Source: Rhodococcus sp. IEGM 1381 (GTDB taxonomy: Bacteria; Actinomycetota; Actinomycetes; Mycobacteriales; Mycobacteriaceae). From it: a stretch of DNA of 64,000 bases. The notes below the pieces were generated by a model. The model worked only from the letters and a program-made list of their open reading frames with translations. It searched no databases and had not been told where the DNA came from. Within the stretch, counting starts at the first letter, position 1. Each line of letters opens with the position of its first letter. A program made the position numbers and the translations under genes. This document shows positions 28,018 to 37,008 of the stretch, piece after piece. The stretch covers positions 124,001-188,000 of the forward strand of contig NZ_JASHKQ010000003.1 in assembly GCF_030056795.1 (NCBI RefSeq), read 5' to 3'.

Positions 28018-28800
28018 TCAGTCCTCGCCGAGATCCTCTCGGAGCTGGGCGAGAGTGCGAGCCAGGATCCGCGAGACGTGCATCTGCGAAATCCCCACCT
28101 TCTCCGCGATCTGCGTCTGAGTCATCGACCCGAAGAAGCGGAGCACCACGATGCGCCGTTCCCGCTCGGGTAATTTCTCCAGCGCAGGGCGAACGGCGAG
28201 ATAGCTCTCCATCTTTTCCAGTTCGGGATCGTCCGCACCGAGTGTGTCCATCAGCGGGAGGCGATCCTCGCTGACCACCGAATCGACCGACACGGTCTGG
28301 TACGCGCTGCGCGCAAGCAGCGCCTGCGATGCTTCCTTGACGTCGATTCCGAGTTCGACAGCGATCTCGCTGGCTGTAGGCGCTCGACCCAATTTCTGCG
28401 ACAGCGATCCCACCGCCTGGGAGATCATCGAATTCAGTTCCTTCATCCGCCGCGGCACCCGAACCGACCATCCCGCGTCGCGGAAGTAACGGCGAGCTTC
28501 GCCCATGATCGTGGGCACGGCGAACGAGACGAAGTCCGATCCGCGCTCGATGTCGAATCTGTCGACAGCGTTGACCAAGCCCAGACGAGAGACCTGCAGC
28601 AAGTCCTCGTGGGCTTCGCCACGACCGCCGAAGCGGCGTGCGATGTGTTCGGCGAGCGGGAGGCAACGGGTGATGATGCGATCGCGCAGCACTCGGCGCT
28701 GCGGTGAATTCTCGTCGAGCGCCTGCATCTGCTGAATCAGAGCGACAACGTCGCTGTAGTCGTCGGACTCTCGCCGCGTGCTTCGTTCGTGCACCGGCAC
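28018..28800 (-). CDS. sigF: General-stress sigma factor, SigF/SigB type
   Basis: 260 aa from GTG 28800. It has sigma regions 2 (about 45-115, including LLQVSRLGLVNAVDRFDIER and FVSFAVPTIMGEARRYFRD), 3 (SVRVPRRMKELN onward) and 4 (LPERERRIVVLRFFGSMTQT, then the helix-turn-helix IAEKVGISQMHVSRILA). The RRYFRD and VPRRM signatures belong to the SigB/SigF/SigG stress group, not to SigA. Its start overlaps the rsbW stop by one base, the classic anti-sigma/sigma pair. It should direct RNA polymerase to GTTT-N15-17-GGGTA promoters; candidates occur before rsbW and ectA. Confidence 0.92.
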   Translation of the reverse strand: MPVHERSTRRESDDYSDVVALIQQMQALDENSPQRRVLRDRIITRCLPLAEHIARRFGGRGEAHEDLLQVSRLGLVNAVDRFDIERGSDFVSFAVPTIMGEARRYFRDAGWSVRVPRRMKELNSMISQAVGSLSQKLGRAPTASEIAVELGIDVKEASQALLARSAYQTVSVDSVVSEDRLPLMDTLGADDPELEKMESYLAVRPALEKLPERERRIVVLRFFGSMTQTQIAEKVGISQMHVSRILARTLAQLREDLGED

Positions 28801-29237
28801 TAGATCGTGCTCCTCCGCTTGACCACGTCGATGGCAACCGTGCGAGCCGCATCGCTGTCGTCTGCGTCGTGTGCGCGCAGCTCGATGGAGTCGGTCAGGG
28901 TTTGCAGAACGTGCCAGCCGAAGCTGTCCTTCTTCGGCACGGACGTGGCAGCCAACGTGGACGTGACGACGATCCGGATTCCGGAGTCACTCACCGAGAA
29001 CAGGCACGAGAGCTCCGAGTCGACCACCGAGCCCTTGATCAGTTGCGAACACACTTCGTCGACGACCAATTTGACGTCGGCAATGTCGTCGAGCGTGAAG
29101 TCGCTCAGAACCACGAGGGTTTCTGCGACGGCGCGTACCACCGGAAGCTGGTCGGCCTCGGCGCGCACCCTCAGCTCGACCGGTGCACCGGAACCTCGCT
29201 CCAGTTCTTCGATCTTGCTGACCCCAGCCATCCGCAC
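28800..29237 (-). CDS. rsbW: Anti-sigma factor RsbW/UsfX
   Basis: 145 aa from ATG 29237 (or 29231). A GHKL-type ATPase fold: DVKLVVDEVCSQLIKGS (about 78-94) is the N-box region and SDSGIRIVV the following strand; a short FGWHVLQTLTD covers the G-box region. It should hold SigF inactive until an anti-anti-sigma protein frees it. The canonical N-box Asn is not obvious (CSQL), so kinase activity may be weak, as reported for mycobacterial UsfX. No anti-anti-sigma gene is adjacent. A SigF-like promoter at 29282-29306 suggests auto-control. Confidence 0.88.
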   Translation of the reverse strand: MRMAGVSKIEELERGSGAPVELRVRAEADQLPVVRAVAETLVVLSDFTLDDIADVKLVVDEVCSQLIKGSVVDSELSCLFSVSDSGIRIVVTSTLAATSVPKKDSFGWHVLQTLTDSIELRAHDADDSDAARTVAIDVVKRRSTI

Positions 29238-29281
29238 TTCCCATCGTCGCCGCGCACTGAATTACCGTTTGCCGAGCAAGA

Positions 29282-29306
29282 CTACCCAGCGCCCCGCGTT
29301 TCAATC
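29282..29306 (-). promoter_or_regulatory. Possible SigF-type promoter of rsbW-sigF
   Basis: On the minus strand GATT (29303-29306), a 15-bp spacer and GGGTAG (29282-29287), 45 bp before the rsbW start. The -10 fits SigF well and the -35 has one mismatch to GTTT. rsbW-sigF operons in relatives are autoregulated, so the position is right. Confidence 0.4.
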
Positions 29307-29331
29307 CTGACGGTCGGGAGAAACGTGGACC

Positions 29332-30411
29332 TCAGGTGAGCGCTCTCAGCGCTGCCGTTGCCGGCCCCACGAGCCTGCCCGCACTCATCGTCGCTCCGGC
29401 GGATTCCTGCTCGGACGCCACCGCCGTGTGCACGAGCTCGGCCAACGCCTCCTCCGCAGCGGCAATACGATCGACCACGTCAGCCTGGGTGCGATGCGCA
29501 TCGCACCGGCACTCGACGACGTCCGCCAGGGCCCGGACGAACCCGGCACCGGCGACCCGGACGTCGTCTTCGAGCACGTGGAACGGGGCAATGGGATCGA
29601 GTCCGACGGCGGCTGCGTCGACGAATTCGCCGCATTCGGTCCAACTGGCGTCGATGGCACCGACCGTGGCTTTCCACCATCGATGGCTCACTCGGGTGGG
29701 TACCGCCGACCGGCGAAGGTTTCCGCGAGTGCTCTCGTCGGTCCATATCAGCGCGGCCTGTGCACGACGCACCTCGACTCGAACGGCGTCGCTCCGAGCT
29801 CGCCACTGCGAAGACCGTTCGTCGACGGCGGATCGGTCAGGCTCGAGGTCGAGACCTCGGGCGACGTCCCGCAGCAGAGATCCCGCGGCCGACGAAACCG
29901 ATTGGACTGCATGTTGCGATTCCCGCCAGTACAGCGGCGGTGCTGCAAGGGCGTTCACCGCCACACCGACTGCGGCACCGACCGCGAGCTCGATGACCCT
30001 GTCCAACAATGCGACCGGATCGGATGCCGATCCGTAGGTGACCATCAGCAGTGCGGTCACCGGTATCCAGATTCCGCTCGTGCCGAATTTCGACCAACGG
30101 CCTACGAGAGCCCCGATGAAGACGCTGACGGCGAGAGCCACACTCGGCTCGCCGATGACGCGAACCACGAGTGCCGCGACTAGCACCCCGACGGTCACTG
30201 TGGCGATCTGCTCGGCCGCCGATCGCAGGCTTCGGCTGATCGTCACGCCGATCAGGAACACCGCCGCGTAGGGAGCGAGGAAAGGCTGCGTCATCGACAG
30301 CAGTTCGCTGGCCAGAATCCACGCCGCCGCTGCGGCACCCGCCATCTTCGCGGACACCACAAGAGTCTCGATCGTCCGATCACGAGAGACCGACTGTCGC
30401 ATCCATCTCAT
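29332..30411 (-). CDS. FUSC-type membrane protein (aromatic-acid-exporter-like)
   Basis: 359 aa from ATG 30411 (MRWMRQSVSRDRTIETLVVS); longer frames reach into the malQ start. Residues about 20-155 hold six hydrophobic segments (for example AAVFLIGVTISRSLRS, VGVLVAALVVRVIGEPS) as in the FUSC/AaeB family. The rest is a cytoplasmic helical region with Arg and Ala. Related proteins export aromatic acids or small amphiphiles, but no specific substrate is indicated. It precedes rsbW on the same strand, 94 bp away, and is divergent from malQ. Confidence 0.8.
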   Translation of the reverse strand: MRWMRQSVSRDRTIETLVVSAKMAGAAAAAWILASELLSMTQPFLAPYAAVFLIGVTISRSLRSAAEQIATVTVGVLVAALVVRVIGEPSVALAVSVFIGALVGRWSKFGTSGIWIPVTALLMVTYGSASDPVALLDRVIELAVGAAVGVAVNALAAPPLYWRESQHAVQSVSSAAGSLLRDVARGLDLEPDRSAVDERSSQWRARSDAVRVEVRRAQAALIWTDESTRGNLRRSAVPTRVSHRWWKATVGAIDASWTECGEFVDAAAVGLDPIAPFHVLEDDVRVAGAGFVRALADVVECRCDAHRTQADVVDRIAAAEEALAELVHTAVASEQESAGATMSAGRLVGPATAALRALT

Positions 30412-30495
30412 CCCTGTCGGCCTACCCCGCCCCGGTCGACTCGAAACCGCCCGGCCCGGATGACGGGGGCGCGGCGAACTGGCACGATCGACACC

Positions 30496-32646
30496 GTGGA
30501 TCATTCGCAGGCACTTCGCACTCTCGCCCGACGTCTCGGCACTTCGACCTCGTACCGGGGCTGGGACGACACCGAACACGAAGTGAGCGACGACACCCTG
30601 CAACAGGTGCTCACCGCACGTGGCTACGCCACCGAGTCGCCCGAGGACGTCGACCGAGCACTGGCCGATATCGAGAACGCGCCGTGGCGGCGGCTGTTAC
30701 CGCCGGTGGTTGTGGCCACGCAGGGCACCGATGCAGTGGTGTGGGTGCATGTGCCGCACGGCAATCCGGTGGAGGTCTCGATGGTCTCCGAGGACGGTGA
30801 GTCGATCGACGTGCCCCAGGCAGACGTCTGGGTCGATCCACGGGAGATCGACGGCCACCTGATCGGTCGCGCGACGTTCGTCGTTCCCGGCAGCGCTCCC
30901 CTCGGATGGCACACTCTGACTGCGACGACGATCAGCGAGGACAACACGGTCCGAACCTCGGAAGCGGTCGTGGTGGTCACACCGAAGTCGTTGTCGCCCA
31001 ACGCGGAACTGGCGGATCGACAGCGGACGGGACTGCTCACCCAGCTGTACTCGGTGCGATCGAGACGATCATGGGGAATCGGTGATCTCGCCGATCTCGA
31101 AGACATGGCCGACATCGCCGGCCGCGAACACGGATTCGACTACCTTCTAGTCAATCCACTGCACGCCGACCGACCGACCACCCCGGTCGAGGCATCCCCG
31201 TACCTGCCGACCACGCGTCGATTCTTCAACTCGCTCTACATCCGAGTCGAGAACATTCGCGAGACCGCACAACTCTCGCCGAAACAGTTCGGCAAGGTCC
31301 GCGACGCAGCGAGACGGTTCGACAAGGCGAACACGCGAACCAAGAAGCTGGATCGGGACCGGACGTTCACCGCGAAACTTCGCGCCCTGGAACGCGTTCA
31401 CAAGGTCGAACGCAGCACGGCTCGCGAATCCGCGTACCGCGCATTCGTCGAGCGTGAGGGCACCGGTCTGCGCGACTTCGCGGTATGGAGTGCGCTTGCC
31501 GAGAAATTCGGCCCTCAGGATCAGGTCTGGACCGATCGGGCGGCGCATCCGCGAACCGACTTCGTCCGAGAGCAACGCGAGAAGCTGGCCGATCGCATCG
31601 ATTTCCACATGTGGCTGCAGTGGATCTGCGACGAGCAACTCGCCGCCGCGCAACGCGGTGCGCTCGACGCGGGCATGGACATCGGCATCATGCACGACCT
31701 TGCGGTCGGTGTGGCCCGGGGCGGAGCCGATGCCTGGGCGCTCGGGGACGTGCTCGCCTCGGGTGTCACGGTGGGCGCGCCGCCGGACAATTTCAACCAG
31801 CAGGGCCAGAACTGGAATCAGCCACCGTGGGATCCCGACCGCCTCCGAGAGATGGCGTACATCCCGTATCGAGACATGCTGCGCACGATCCTTCGTCACG
31901 CCGGCGGCATCCGCGTCGACCACATTCTGGGCCTGTTCCGTCTGTGGTGGATTCCGCAGGAGGCCGAGAATGCAGGCGGCGGAACGTATGTCGAGTACGA
32001 CCACGAAGCATTGATCGGCATCCTGGCGCTGGAGGCCGAGCGGGCGGGCGCGGTGGTGGTCGGTGAGGATCTCGGTGTCTTCGAACCGATGGTGCAGGAG
32101 TACCTCACCGAACGCGGCATTTTCGGCACTTCGATCCTGTGGTTCGAAGCCGACGAATCCGGGCCGATCGCGCCCGAGGAGTACCGCAGTCTCTGCCTGA
32201 CTTCGGTGAACACGCACGACCTGCCACCCACAGCCGGGTATCTCCGGGGTGAGCACATCGACCTGCGTTCACGTCTCGGTCTGCTCGAACGCGACATCGA
32301 CGCCGAGAAGGAGGTCGATGCACGCAAGCGCGAGGCGGTTCTCGACCTGGCGCGCGAACGCGGGTTGCTCGACACCGACACCGCCGCCGACGATCATCGG
32401 ACCGTGGAAGCTCTGCATCGTCTCGTCCAGCGGAGCCCGTCGCTGCTGATCGGTGTCGCTCTCGTGGACGCCGTCGGAGAACACCGCATCCAGAATCAGC
32501 CAGGAACCGACGAAACCCAGTACGAGAACTGGAAGGTTCCGTTGGCCGACGCGGACGGCAGGCGTGTGCTGGTCGAGGATCTCGTCGACCATCCCCGCAT
32601 GGTGTCGTTGGCGGCGGCTATGGCCACCGAGTCGACGGACCGATGA
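30496..32646 (+). CDS. malQ: 4-alpha-glucanotransferase (amylomaltase)
   Basis: 716 aa from GTG 30496 (VDHSQALRTLARRLGTSTSY); an ATG at 30460 would add 12 residues. GH77 enzyme with an N-terminal actinobacterial extension (about 1-165) and a catalytic barrel: LYSVRSRRSWGIGDLADLED near 180, nucleophile Asp in GIRVDHILGLFR near 474, acid/base Glu in VVGEDLGVFE near 523, and VNTHDLPPTAGY near 565. It transfers maltodextrin segments between glucans in glycogen and maltose metabolism. No other glycogen gene is next to it; a GH13 alpha-glucosidase occurs at 48.9 kb. Confidence 0.95.
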   Translation: MDHSQALRTLARRLGTSTSYRGWDDTEHEVSDDTLQQVLTARGYATESPEDVDRALADIENAPWRRLLPPVVVATQGTDAVVWVHVPHGNPVEVSMVSEDGESIDVPQADVWVDPREIDGHLIGRATFVVPGSAPLGWHTLTATTISEDNTVRTSEAVVVVTPKSLSPNAELADRQRTGLLTQLYSVRSRRSWGIGDLADLEDMADIAGREHGFDYLLVNPLHADRPTTPVEASPYLPTTRRFFNSLYIRVENIRETAQLSPKQFGKVRDAARRFDKANTRTKKLDRDRTFTAKLRALERVHKVERSTARESAYRAFVEREGTGLRDFAVWSALAEKFGPQDQVWTDRAAHPRTDFVREQREKLADRIDFHMWLQWICDEQLAAAQRGALDAGMDIGIMHDLAVGVARGGADAWALGDVLASGVTVGAPPDNFNQQGQNWNQPPWDPDRLREMAYIPYRDMLRTILRHAGGIRVDHILGLFRLWWIPQEAENAGGGTYVEYDHEALIGILALEAERAGAVVVGEDLGVFEPMVQEYLTERGIFGTSILWFEADESGPIAPEEYRSLCLTSVNTHDLPPTAGYLRGEHIDLRSRLGLLERDIDAEKEVDARKREAVLDLARERGLLDTDTAADDHRTVEALHRLVQRSPSLLIGVALVDAVGEHRIQNQPGTDETQYENWKVPLADADGRRVLVEDLVDHPRMVSLAAAMATESTDR

Positions 32647-32668
32647 CACCGAGGTCCACAATCGAAGA

Positions 32669-32707
32669 ATGAACTACCGCATTCGCCATGAAGACAGCCG
32701 GTACTGA
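32669..32707 (+). CDS. Possible 12-codon leader ORF coupled to fdhD
   Basis: ATG 32669 opens a 12-residue frame ([12 protein letters not shown]) whose TGA overlaps the fdhD ATG (TGATG). There is a purine-rich GAAGAAT just upstream. Such an overlap would couple fdhD translation to the small frame. Nothing else supports it, so it could be chance. Confidence 0.25.
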   Translation: MNYRIRHEDSRY

Positions 32708-33552
32708 TGGGCCGCATCACTGCTCGCAGACCAGTGGTCCGCCTTCGGGATGGGCACCGCGTCGAGCGCCCGGACACCCTGGTGGTGGAAGAGCCGCTCG
32801 AATTGCGGGTCGACGGCAAGGCATTGGCCGTGACCATGCGCACCCCAGGACACGATGTGGAGCTGGCACACGGCTTCCTGCTGACCGAAGGCGTGATCGC
32901 CTCGGGCGCCGACATCGCTGCAGCCCGTTACTGCGACGGGGTCGACGACGAGGGCGCGAACACGTACAACGTCCTGGACCTCACGCTGGCCCAGGGCGTC
33001 GCCCCCCCGGAGACGGGCGTCGAACGAAACTTCTACACGACGTCGTCGTGCGGGGTGTGCGGTAAGGGATCCTTGGATGCAATTCGACTGCGCACCAAGC
33101 ACTCTCCCGCGGCCGACACGGTCGTCGTCACCTCGGAGACCCTCGCAGGGTTGCCGGACACACTGCGCGCTGCGCAGAAAGTCTTCGATGCGACCGGTGG
33201 TCTGCACGCCGCGGCACTGTTCACCGCCGACGGCGAAATGCTGGTGTTGCGCGAGGACGTCGGACGCCACAATGCCGTCGACAAGGTTGTCGGCTGGGCC
33301 GTGACCAACGATCGAATTCCGTTGCGCGGCATGGTGCTGATGGTCAGTGGCCGCGCCTCGTTCGAGCTCGCACAGAAGGCCGTGATGGCAGGCATACCGA
33401 TCCTCGCGGCAGTCTCGGCACCGTCGTCTCTGGCGGTGGATCTCGCGACCGAGTCGGGTCTGACGGTCATCGGATTCCTCCGAGGTCGGTCGATGAACCT
33501 CTACGCCTGCACCGACCGCGTCCTGGTGTCAGACGATAGCGTCGACCAGTAG
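32707..33552 (+). CDS. fdhD: Formate dehydrogenase accessory sulfurtransferase
   Basis: 281 aa. FdhD passes sulfur from a cysteine desulfurase to the molybdenum cofactor of formate dehydrogenase. The active-site pair is in [15 protein letters not shown] near residue 113-122. Other family motifs: [34 protein letters not shown] and [14 protein letters not shown]. No formate dehydrogenase, mob or moa gene is adjacent. Its last 24 bases overlap the degenerate CoA-transferase remnant on the other strand. A 12-codon ORF may precede it. Confidence 0.95.
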   Translation: MGRITARRPVVRLRDGHRVERPDTLVVEEPLELRVDGKALAVTMRTPGHDVELAHGFLLTEGVIASGADIAAARYCDGVDDEGANTYNVLDLTLAQGVAPPETGVERNFYTTSSCGVCGKGSLDAIRLRTKHSPAADTVVVTSETLAGLPDTLRAAQKVFDATGGLHAAALFTADGEMLVLREDVGRHNAVDKVVGWAVTNDRIPLRGMVLMVSGRASFELAQKAVMAGIPILAAVSAPSSLAVDLATESGLTVIGFLRGRSMNLYACTDRVLVSDDSVDQ

Positions 33553-33706
33553 TTCCGCTGCAGTCGCGTTCACGACGTCGTTCACGGACACACCCGGCGC
33601 GGTCTCTACGAGACGTAGGCCAGTTCGCCAGATCACCGGTGACACTGACCTGCATCGCCCCCAGCACGGCGACGTCGACCTGGCCGCCACGGATCATTCC
33701 TATCAC
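33529..33706 (-). pseudogene. Remnant of a CoA-transferase subunit B gene (ScoB/PcaJ type)
   Basis: Reading leftward, GTG 33706 opens [20 protein letters not shown] then TGDLANW, the central signature of 3-oxoacid CoA-transferase subunit B. Directly after NW the frame shifts and, in the next frame, [20 protein letters not shown] then AELLVDAIV and TGA (33529-33531) gives the family's C-terminus. About 75 residues between NW and LR are missing. Upstream of 33706 the homology stops at once and an in-frame TGA follows. So both the 5' half and an internal segment are deleted. The intact enzyme would move CoA between succinyl-CoA and an oxoacid. The identification is by recognition, but both pieces fit the same family in order. 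Confidence 0.7.
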
Positions 33707-33709
33707 GGG

Positions 33710-33935
33710 TCACCCATCGATCTGCTCCGACGCCAGTCATTTTTACGAGAACTTCGAGGACGACAGCCCGTTCGCGATCCTGCATGCTCTGCCGGACATG
33801 TTTGGGGCCTTCGACCGAATCCGGGAGCTCGCTGCCGGCACCGGCATCGACGTACCCGGCCACGACCCACTGGTTCGACGTCGATTTTCCGCCGTGACCG
33901 ACGCCCCCGGCGCGCACGCGGTGATCATCGGCTGA
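33710..33935 (+). pseudogene. C-terminal remnant of a metallo-beta-lactamase-fold lactonase-like gene
   Basis: In the frame ending at TGA 33933-33935, SDASHFYENFEDDSPFAILH then ALPDMFGAFDRIRELA and DVPGHDPLVRRRF matches the C-terminus of N-acyl-homoserine-lactonase-family MBL hydrolases (D-x-x-H-F-Y-x-N and PGHDPLV). The N-terminal two thirds with the HxHxDH metal motif are missing. The homology begins at about 33718, where the CoA-transferase remnant on the other strand also begins. A start at 33639 exists but its residues are antisense to the CoA-transferase remnant. Probably untranslated. Confidence 0.65.
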
Positions 33936-33952
33936 GTACAGCCAGAAACGAC

Positions 33953-33985
33953 GAATCCCCGACCTCGCGATGAGGTCGGGGATTC
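33953..33985. terminator. Hairpin between the lactonase remnant and clpX
   Basis: Perfect 14-bp arms GAATCCCCGACCTC (33953-33966) and GAGGTCGGGGATTC (33972-33985) with a 5-nt loop, 27 bp past the clpX stop. It lacks a long U-tract on either side but is the likely 3' end of the clpX transcript. Confidence 0.65.
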
Positions 33986-34012
33986 GCCGTTCAGATGGTA
34001 GATCGGCCCGTG

Positions 34013-35293
34013 TCAGGCGGACTTGTCGCGGCGCTCCGGACGCTCGGGCTTGCGCGGCACGATGGTCGGCAGCACGTTGTCGTTGACGGTCTCGGCAGTC
34101 ACGACGACTTTCTCCACGTCGTCGCGGCTCGGGATGTCGTACATCACCGGAAGCAGAACTTCTTCCATGATTGCGCGCAGTCCACGTGCACCGGTTCCGC
34201 GGAGAATGGCTTGGTCGGCGATTGCGTCGAGGGCCTCGGTGGTGAACTCGAGCTCCACGCCGTCCATGTCGAACAAGCGACGGTACTGCTTGACCAGCGC
34301 ATTCTTCGGCTCGGACAGAATCGTGACGAGCGACTCCTTGTCCAGGTTCGTGACCGACGCGATCATCGGCAGCCGTCCGATGAACTCGGGGATCAGACCG
34401 AACTTGATCAGATCCTCTGGCATGACCTCGGCGAAGTGATCCTGGGTGTCGATCTCGGCCTTGGAGCGAACCTCGGCCCCGAACCCCAGACCACGCTTGC
34501 CGACGCGATCGGACACGATCTTCTCGAGACCGGCAAAAGCGCCAGCGACGATGAAGAGCACGTTCGTGGTGTCGATCTGGATGAATTCCTGGTGCGGATG
34601 CTTGCGACCGCCCTGCGGCGGCACGCTGGCCTGAGTTCCTTCCAGAATCTTCAGCAACGCCTGCTGCACGCCTTCACCGGACACATCTCGCGTGATCGAC
34701 GGGTTCTCGCTCTTGCGGGCGATCTTGTCGACCTCGTCGATGTAGATGATGCCGGTCTCGGCGCGCTTGACGTCGTAATCGGCGGCCTGGATCAGCTTGA
34801 GCAGGATGTTCTCGACGTCCTCGCCCACGTAACCCGCCTCGGTCAGCGCGGTGGCGTCGGCGATGGCGAACGGCACGTTGAGCATCTTGGCCAACGTTTG
34901 CGCGAGATACGTCTTTCCGCAGCCCGTCGGACCGAGCATCAGGATGTTGGACTTCGCCAGTTCGACCGACTCGCCGCGCACATCACGGGCCTTGTCGCCG
35001 GCCTGGATGCGCTTGTAGTGGTTGTAGACCGCAACGGCCAGCGTGCGCTTGGCAGCGTCCTGACCGATCACGTAATTCTCGAGAAAATCCTTGATCTCGG
35101 AGGGCTTGGGTAGGTCGTCGAGCTTGACTTCGCTCGATTCGGCCAATTCCTCCTCGATGATCTCGTTGCACAGGTCGATGCACTCATCGCAGATGTACAC
35201 CCCTGGTCCAGCAATGAGCTTCTTGACCTGCTTCTGGCTCTTGCCGCAGAACGAGCACTTCAGCAGATCGCCACCGTCACCGATGCGTGCCAT
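34013..35293 (-). CDS. clpX: ATP-dependent Clp protease ATP-binding subunit ClpX
   Basis: 426 aa. An N-terminal zinc-binding domain ([20 protein letters not shown] then CDECIDLC, about 15-42) precedes the AAA+ module: Walker [13 protein letters not shown] near 125, Walker [12 protein letters not shown] near 183, the pore loop and the IGF-type loop GKRGLGFG used to dock on ClpP. It unfolds tagged proteins and feeds them to ClpP1P2. It is separated from clpP2 by 294 bp, so it has its own promoter, as in mycobacteria. Confidence 0.97.
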   Translation of the reverse strand: MARIGDGGDLLKCSFCGKSQKQVKKLIAGPGVYICDECIDLCNEIIEEELAESSEVKLDDLPKPSEIKDFLENYVIGQDAAKRTLAVAVYNHYKRIQAGDKARDVRGESVELAKSNILMLGPTGCGKTYLAQTLAKMLNVPFAIADATALTEAGYVGEDVENILLKLIQAADYDVKRAETGIIYIDEVDKIARKSENPSITRDVSGEGVQQALLKILEGTQASVPPQGGRKHPHQEFIQIDTTNVLFIVAGAFAGLEKIVSDRVGKRGLGFGAEVRSKAEIDTQDHFAEVMPEDLIKFGLIPEFIGRLPMIASVTNLDKESLVTILSEPKNALVKQYRRLFDMDGVELEFTTEALDAIADQAILRGTGARGLRAIMEEVLLPVMYDIPSRDDVEKVVVTAETVNDNVLPTIVPRKPERPERRDKSA

Positions 35294-35587
35294 TCGGAGG
35301 TTCCTACTTCCTTGTCCGCGTACGCCCCACGCCGTCCGATTGTGCCGAGAGGTCGTGGGCTACTTCCCGGGCTTTCGCGATGCCGAAATCGATCGCCCGA
35401 GTTCTTGGGTGCGACGCTACCCGTGTTCGCCGAACATGGGCGGGTTGTTTCCGGTGATTCGCCACCCGATTTCGTCTGTTCCGACATTCGGGCCGCCGAT
35501 CGCGATCGCCGGGCGGAGTTTCTCACTCGCGCCCGGCGCCGGAACTCGAGCCGGACCGTTACGGCCCGACCGGTGGTACTCGCGGTT
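35294..35587. other. Non-coding interval between clpP2 and clpX
   Basis: 294 bp without a gene. It must carry the clpX promoter. I see no strong hairpin or a recognisable ClgR or HspR/HrcA site in it. Confidence 0.4.
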
Positions 35588-36229
35588 CTACTTCTGTGCG
35601 GAGAGCTTGCGGTACTCGAACACGGTATCGATGATGCCGTAGTCCTTGGCCTGCTCCGCGGTGAGGATCTTGTCGCGATCGGTGTCCTTGCGGATGACGT
35701 CGGGATCCTTGCCGGTGTGGCGACCGAGAGTGGTCTCCATGAGACGACGCATGCGCTCGATCTCTGCAGCCTGGATCTCGAGGTCCGAGACCTGGCCCTG
35801 GATTCCACCGCTGGACGGCTGGTGGATCAGAACCCGTGCGTTCGGCAGAGCCGCACGCTTGCCGGGCGTACCGGCTGCGAGCAGAACCGCAGCGGCGGAG
35901 GCGGCCTGGCCGAGGCAGACGGTCGCGACGTCGGCGCGGACATACTGCATGGTGTCGTAGATCGCCATCAGCGATGTGAACGATCCGCCGGGCGAATTGA
36001 TGTACATGGTGATGTCCCGGTCGGGGTCGAGCCCCTCGAGCACCAGCAGCTGCGCCATGACGTCGTTGGCCGACGCGTCGTCGACCTGGACGCCGAGGAA
36101 GATGATGCGCTCCTCGAACAGCTTGTTGTACGGGTTCGATTCCTTGACGCCGTAGCTGGAGTGCTCGACGAAGGACGGGAGGATGTACCGCGAGGACGGC
36201 AACTGGTTGGGATCGAACAGGTTTGTCAT
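35588..36229 (-). CDS. clpP2: ATP-dependent Clp protease proteolytic subunit ClpP2
   Basis: 213 aa from ATG 36229 ([20 protein letters not shown]). Catalytic Ser in [14 protein letters not shown] (near 110), His in LIHQPSSGG (near 135) and Asp in [11 protein letters not shown]. The N-terminal propeptide-like segment and the [20 protein letters not shown] start belong to actinobacterial ClpP2, which binds ClpX/ClpC1. It pairs with ClpP1 to make a mixed 14-mer. It lies 46 bp after clpP1 in one operon. Confidence 0.96.
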   Translation of the reverse strand: MTNLFDPNQLPSSRYILPSFVEHSSYGVKESNPYNKLFEERIIFLGVQVDDASANDVMAQLLVLEGLDPDRDITMYINSPGGSFTSLMAIYDTMQYVRADVATVCLGQAASAAAVLLAAGTPGKRAALPNARVLIHQPSSGGIQGQVSDLEIQAAEIERMRRLMETTLGRHTGKDPDVIRKDTDRDKILTAEQAKDYGIIDTVFEYRKLSAQK

Positions 36230-36275
36230 CGTTTCTCCAAGATGTGAGTGATCGAGGTCGCCGGTACCGGCCGAT

Positions 36276-36908
36276 TTACTCGCCGATTCCGCCGGCCTGC
36301 TGCGCGCGGCTGACGACGTGATCCACGAACCCGTATTCCTTTGCGGCCTTGGCGGTGAACCACCGGTCGCGATCGGAGTCCTCGGTGATCTGCTCGACGG
36401 TCTGGCCGGTGTGCTGAGCGATGAGCTCGGCCATCTCACGCTTGGTGTGCGCGAACTGCTCGGCCATGATGGCGATGTCGGATGCACTGCCGCCGATACC
36501 GGCGGAGGGCTGATGCATCATGATGCGCGCGTGCGGCAGGGCGTATCGCTTGCCCTTGGCACCGGCCGAGAGCAGGAACTGGCCCATCGAGGCGGCCAGA
36601 CCCATGCCGTAGGTCGCGATGTCGCACTCGGCGAATTCCATCGTGTCGAAGATGGCCATGCCCGCGGTGACCGAGCCACCGGGCGAGTTGATGTACAGCG
36701 AGATGTCGCGAGTGGCATCCTCGGCGGAGAGCAACAGGATCTGGGCGCACAACTTGTTGGCGATGTCGTCGTCGACCTGGGTACCGAGGAAAATGATGCG
36801 GTTTTGAAGCAGACGCTCGTACACGGAGTCGCTGAGATTCAACCCTGCTGCGGCCGAAGTCATGACGGGACTCTGCTCGTGCGAAGCCGCCGGATTCTGA
36901 ACAGTCAC
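36276..36908 (-). CDS. clpP1: ATP-dependent Clp protease proteolytic subunit ClpP1
   Basis: 210 aa from GTG 36908 with AAGGCAGG upstream; ATG 36863 is an alternative start. Catalytic Ser in [14 protein letters not shown] (near 104), His in [11 protein letters not shown] (near 129) and Asp in [12 protein letters not shown]. It forms the ClpP1 ring of the ClpP1P2 protease, which degrades damaged and regulatory proteins. First gene of the clpP1P2 operon; its promoter must lie between it and the tig terminator, a gap of only 54 bp. Confidence 0.96.
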   Translation of the reverse strand: MTVQNPAASHEQSPVMTSAAAGLNLSDSVYERLLQNRIIFLGTQVDDDIANKLCAQILLLSAEDATRDISLYINSPGGSVTAGMAIFDTMEFAECDIATYGMGLAASMGQFLLSAGAKGKRYALPHARIMMHQPSAGIGGSASDIAIMAEQFAHTKREMAELIAQHTGQTVEQITEDSDRDRWFTAKAAKEYGFVDHVVSRAQQAGGIGE

Positions 36909-36962
36909 GGTACCTGCCTTTTCATAACAAATCGTTGGTTCCTGACACAGACACTAACGAAA

Positions 36963-36994
36963 GACGGCGGCTCCGGAGTCCCGGAACCGCCGTC
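36963..36994 (-). terminator. Terminator after tig
   Basis: Arms GACGGCGGCTCCGG (36963-36976) and CCGGAACCGCCGTC (36981-36994) pair with one G-U and a 4-nt loop. On the minus strand TTTCGTTA follows. It is 14 bp beyond the tig stop and separates tig from clpP1P2. Confidence 0.75.
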
Positions 36995-37008
36995 GTTCGC
37001 TGTGAGCG

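Noticed and set aside
27998-28019. Short inverted repeat GAGCCT...AGGCTC between the S9 peptidase and sigF
   Set aside because: Only 6 bp arms, overlapping the sigF stop, with no U-tract. The two genes are probably co-transcribed.
33639-33717. ATG 33639 as the start of a real 98-aa protein
   Set aside because: The first 26 codons are antisense to the CoA-transferase remnant and have no family resemblance; only the later part matches a lactonase C-terminus.
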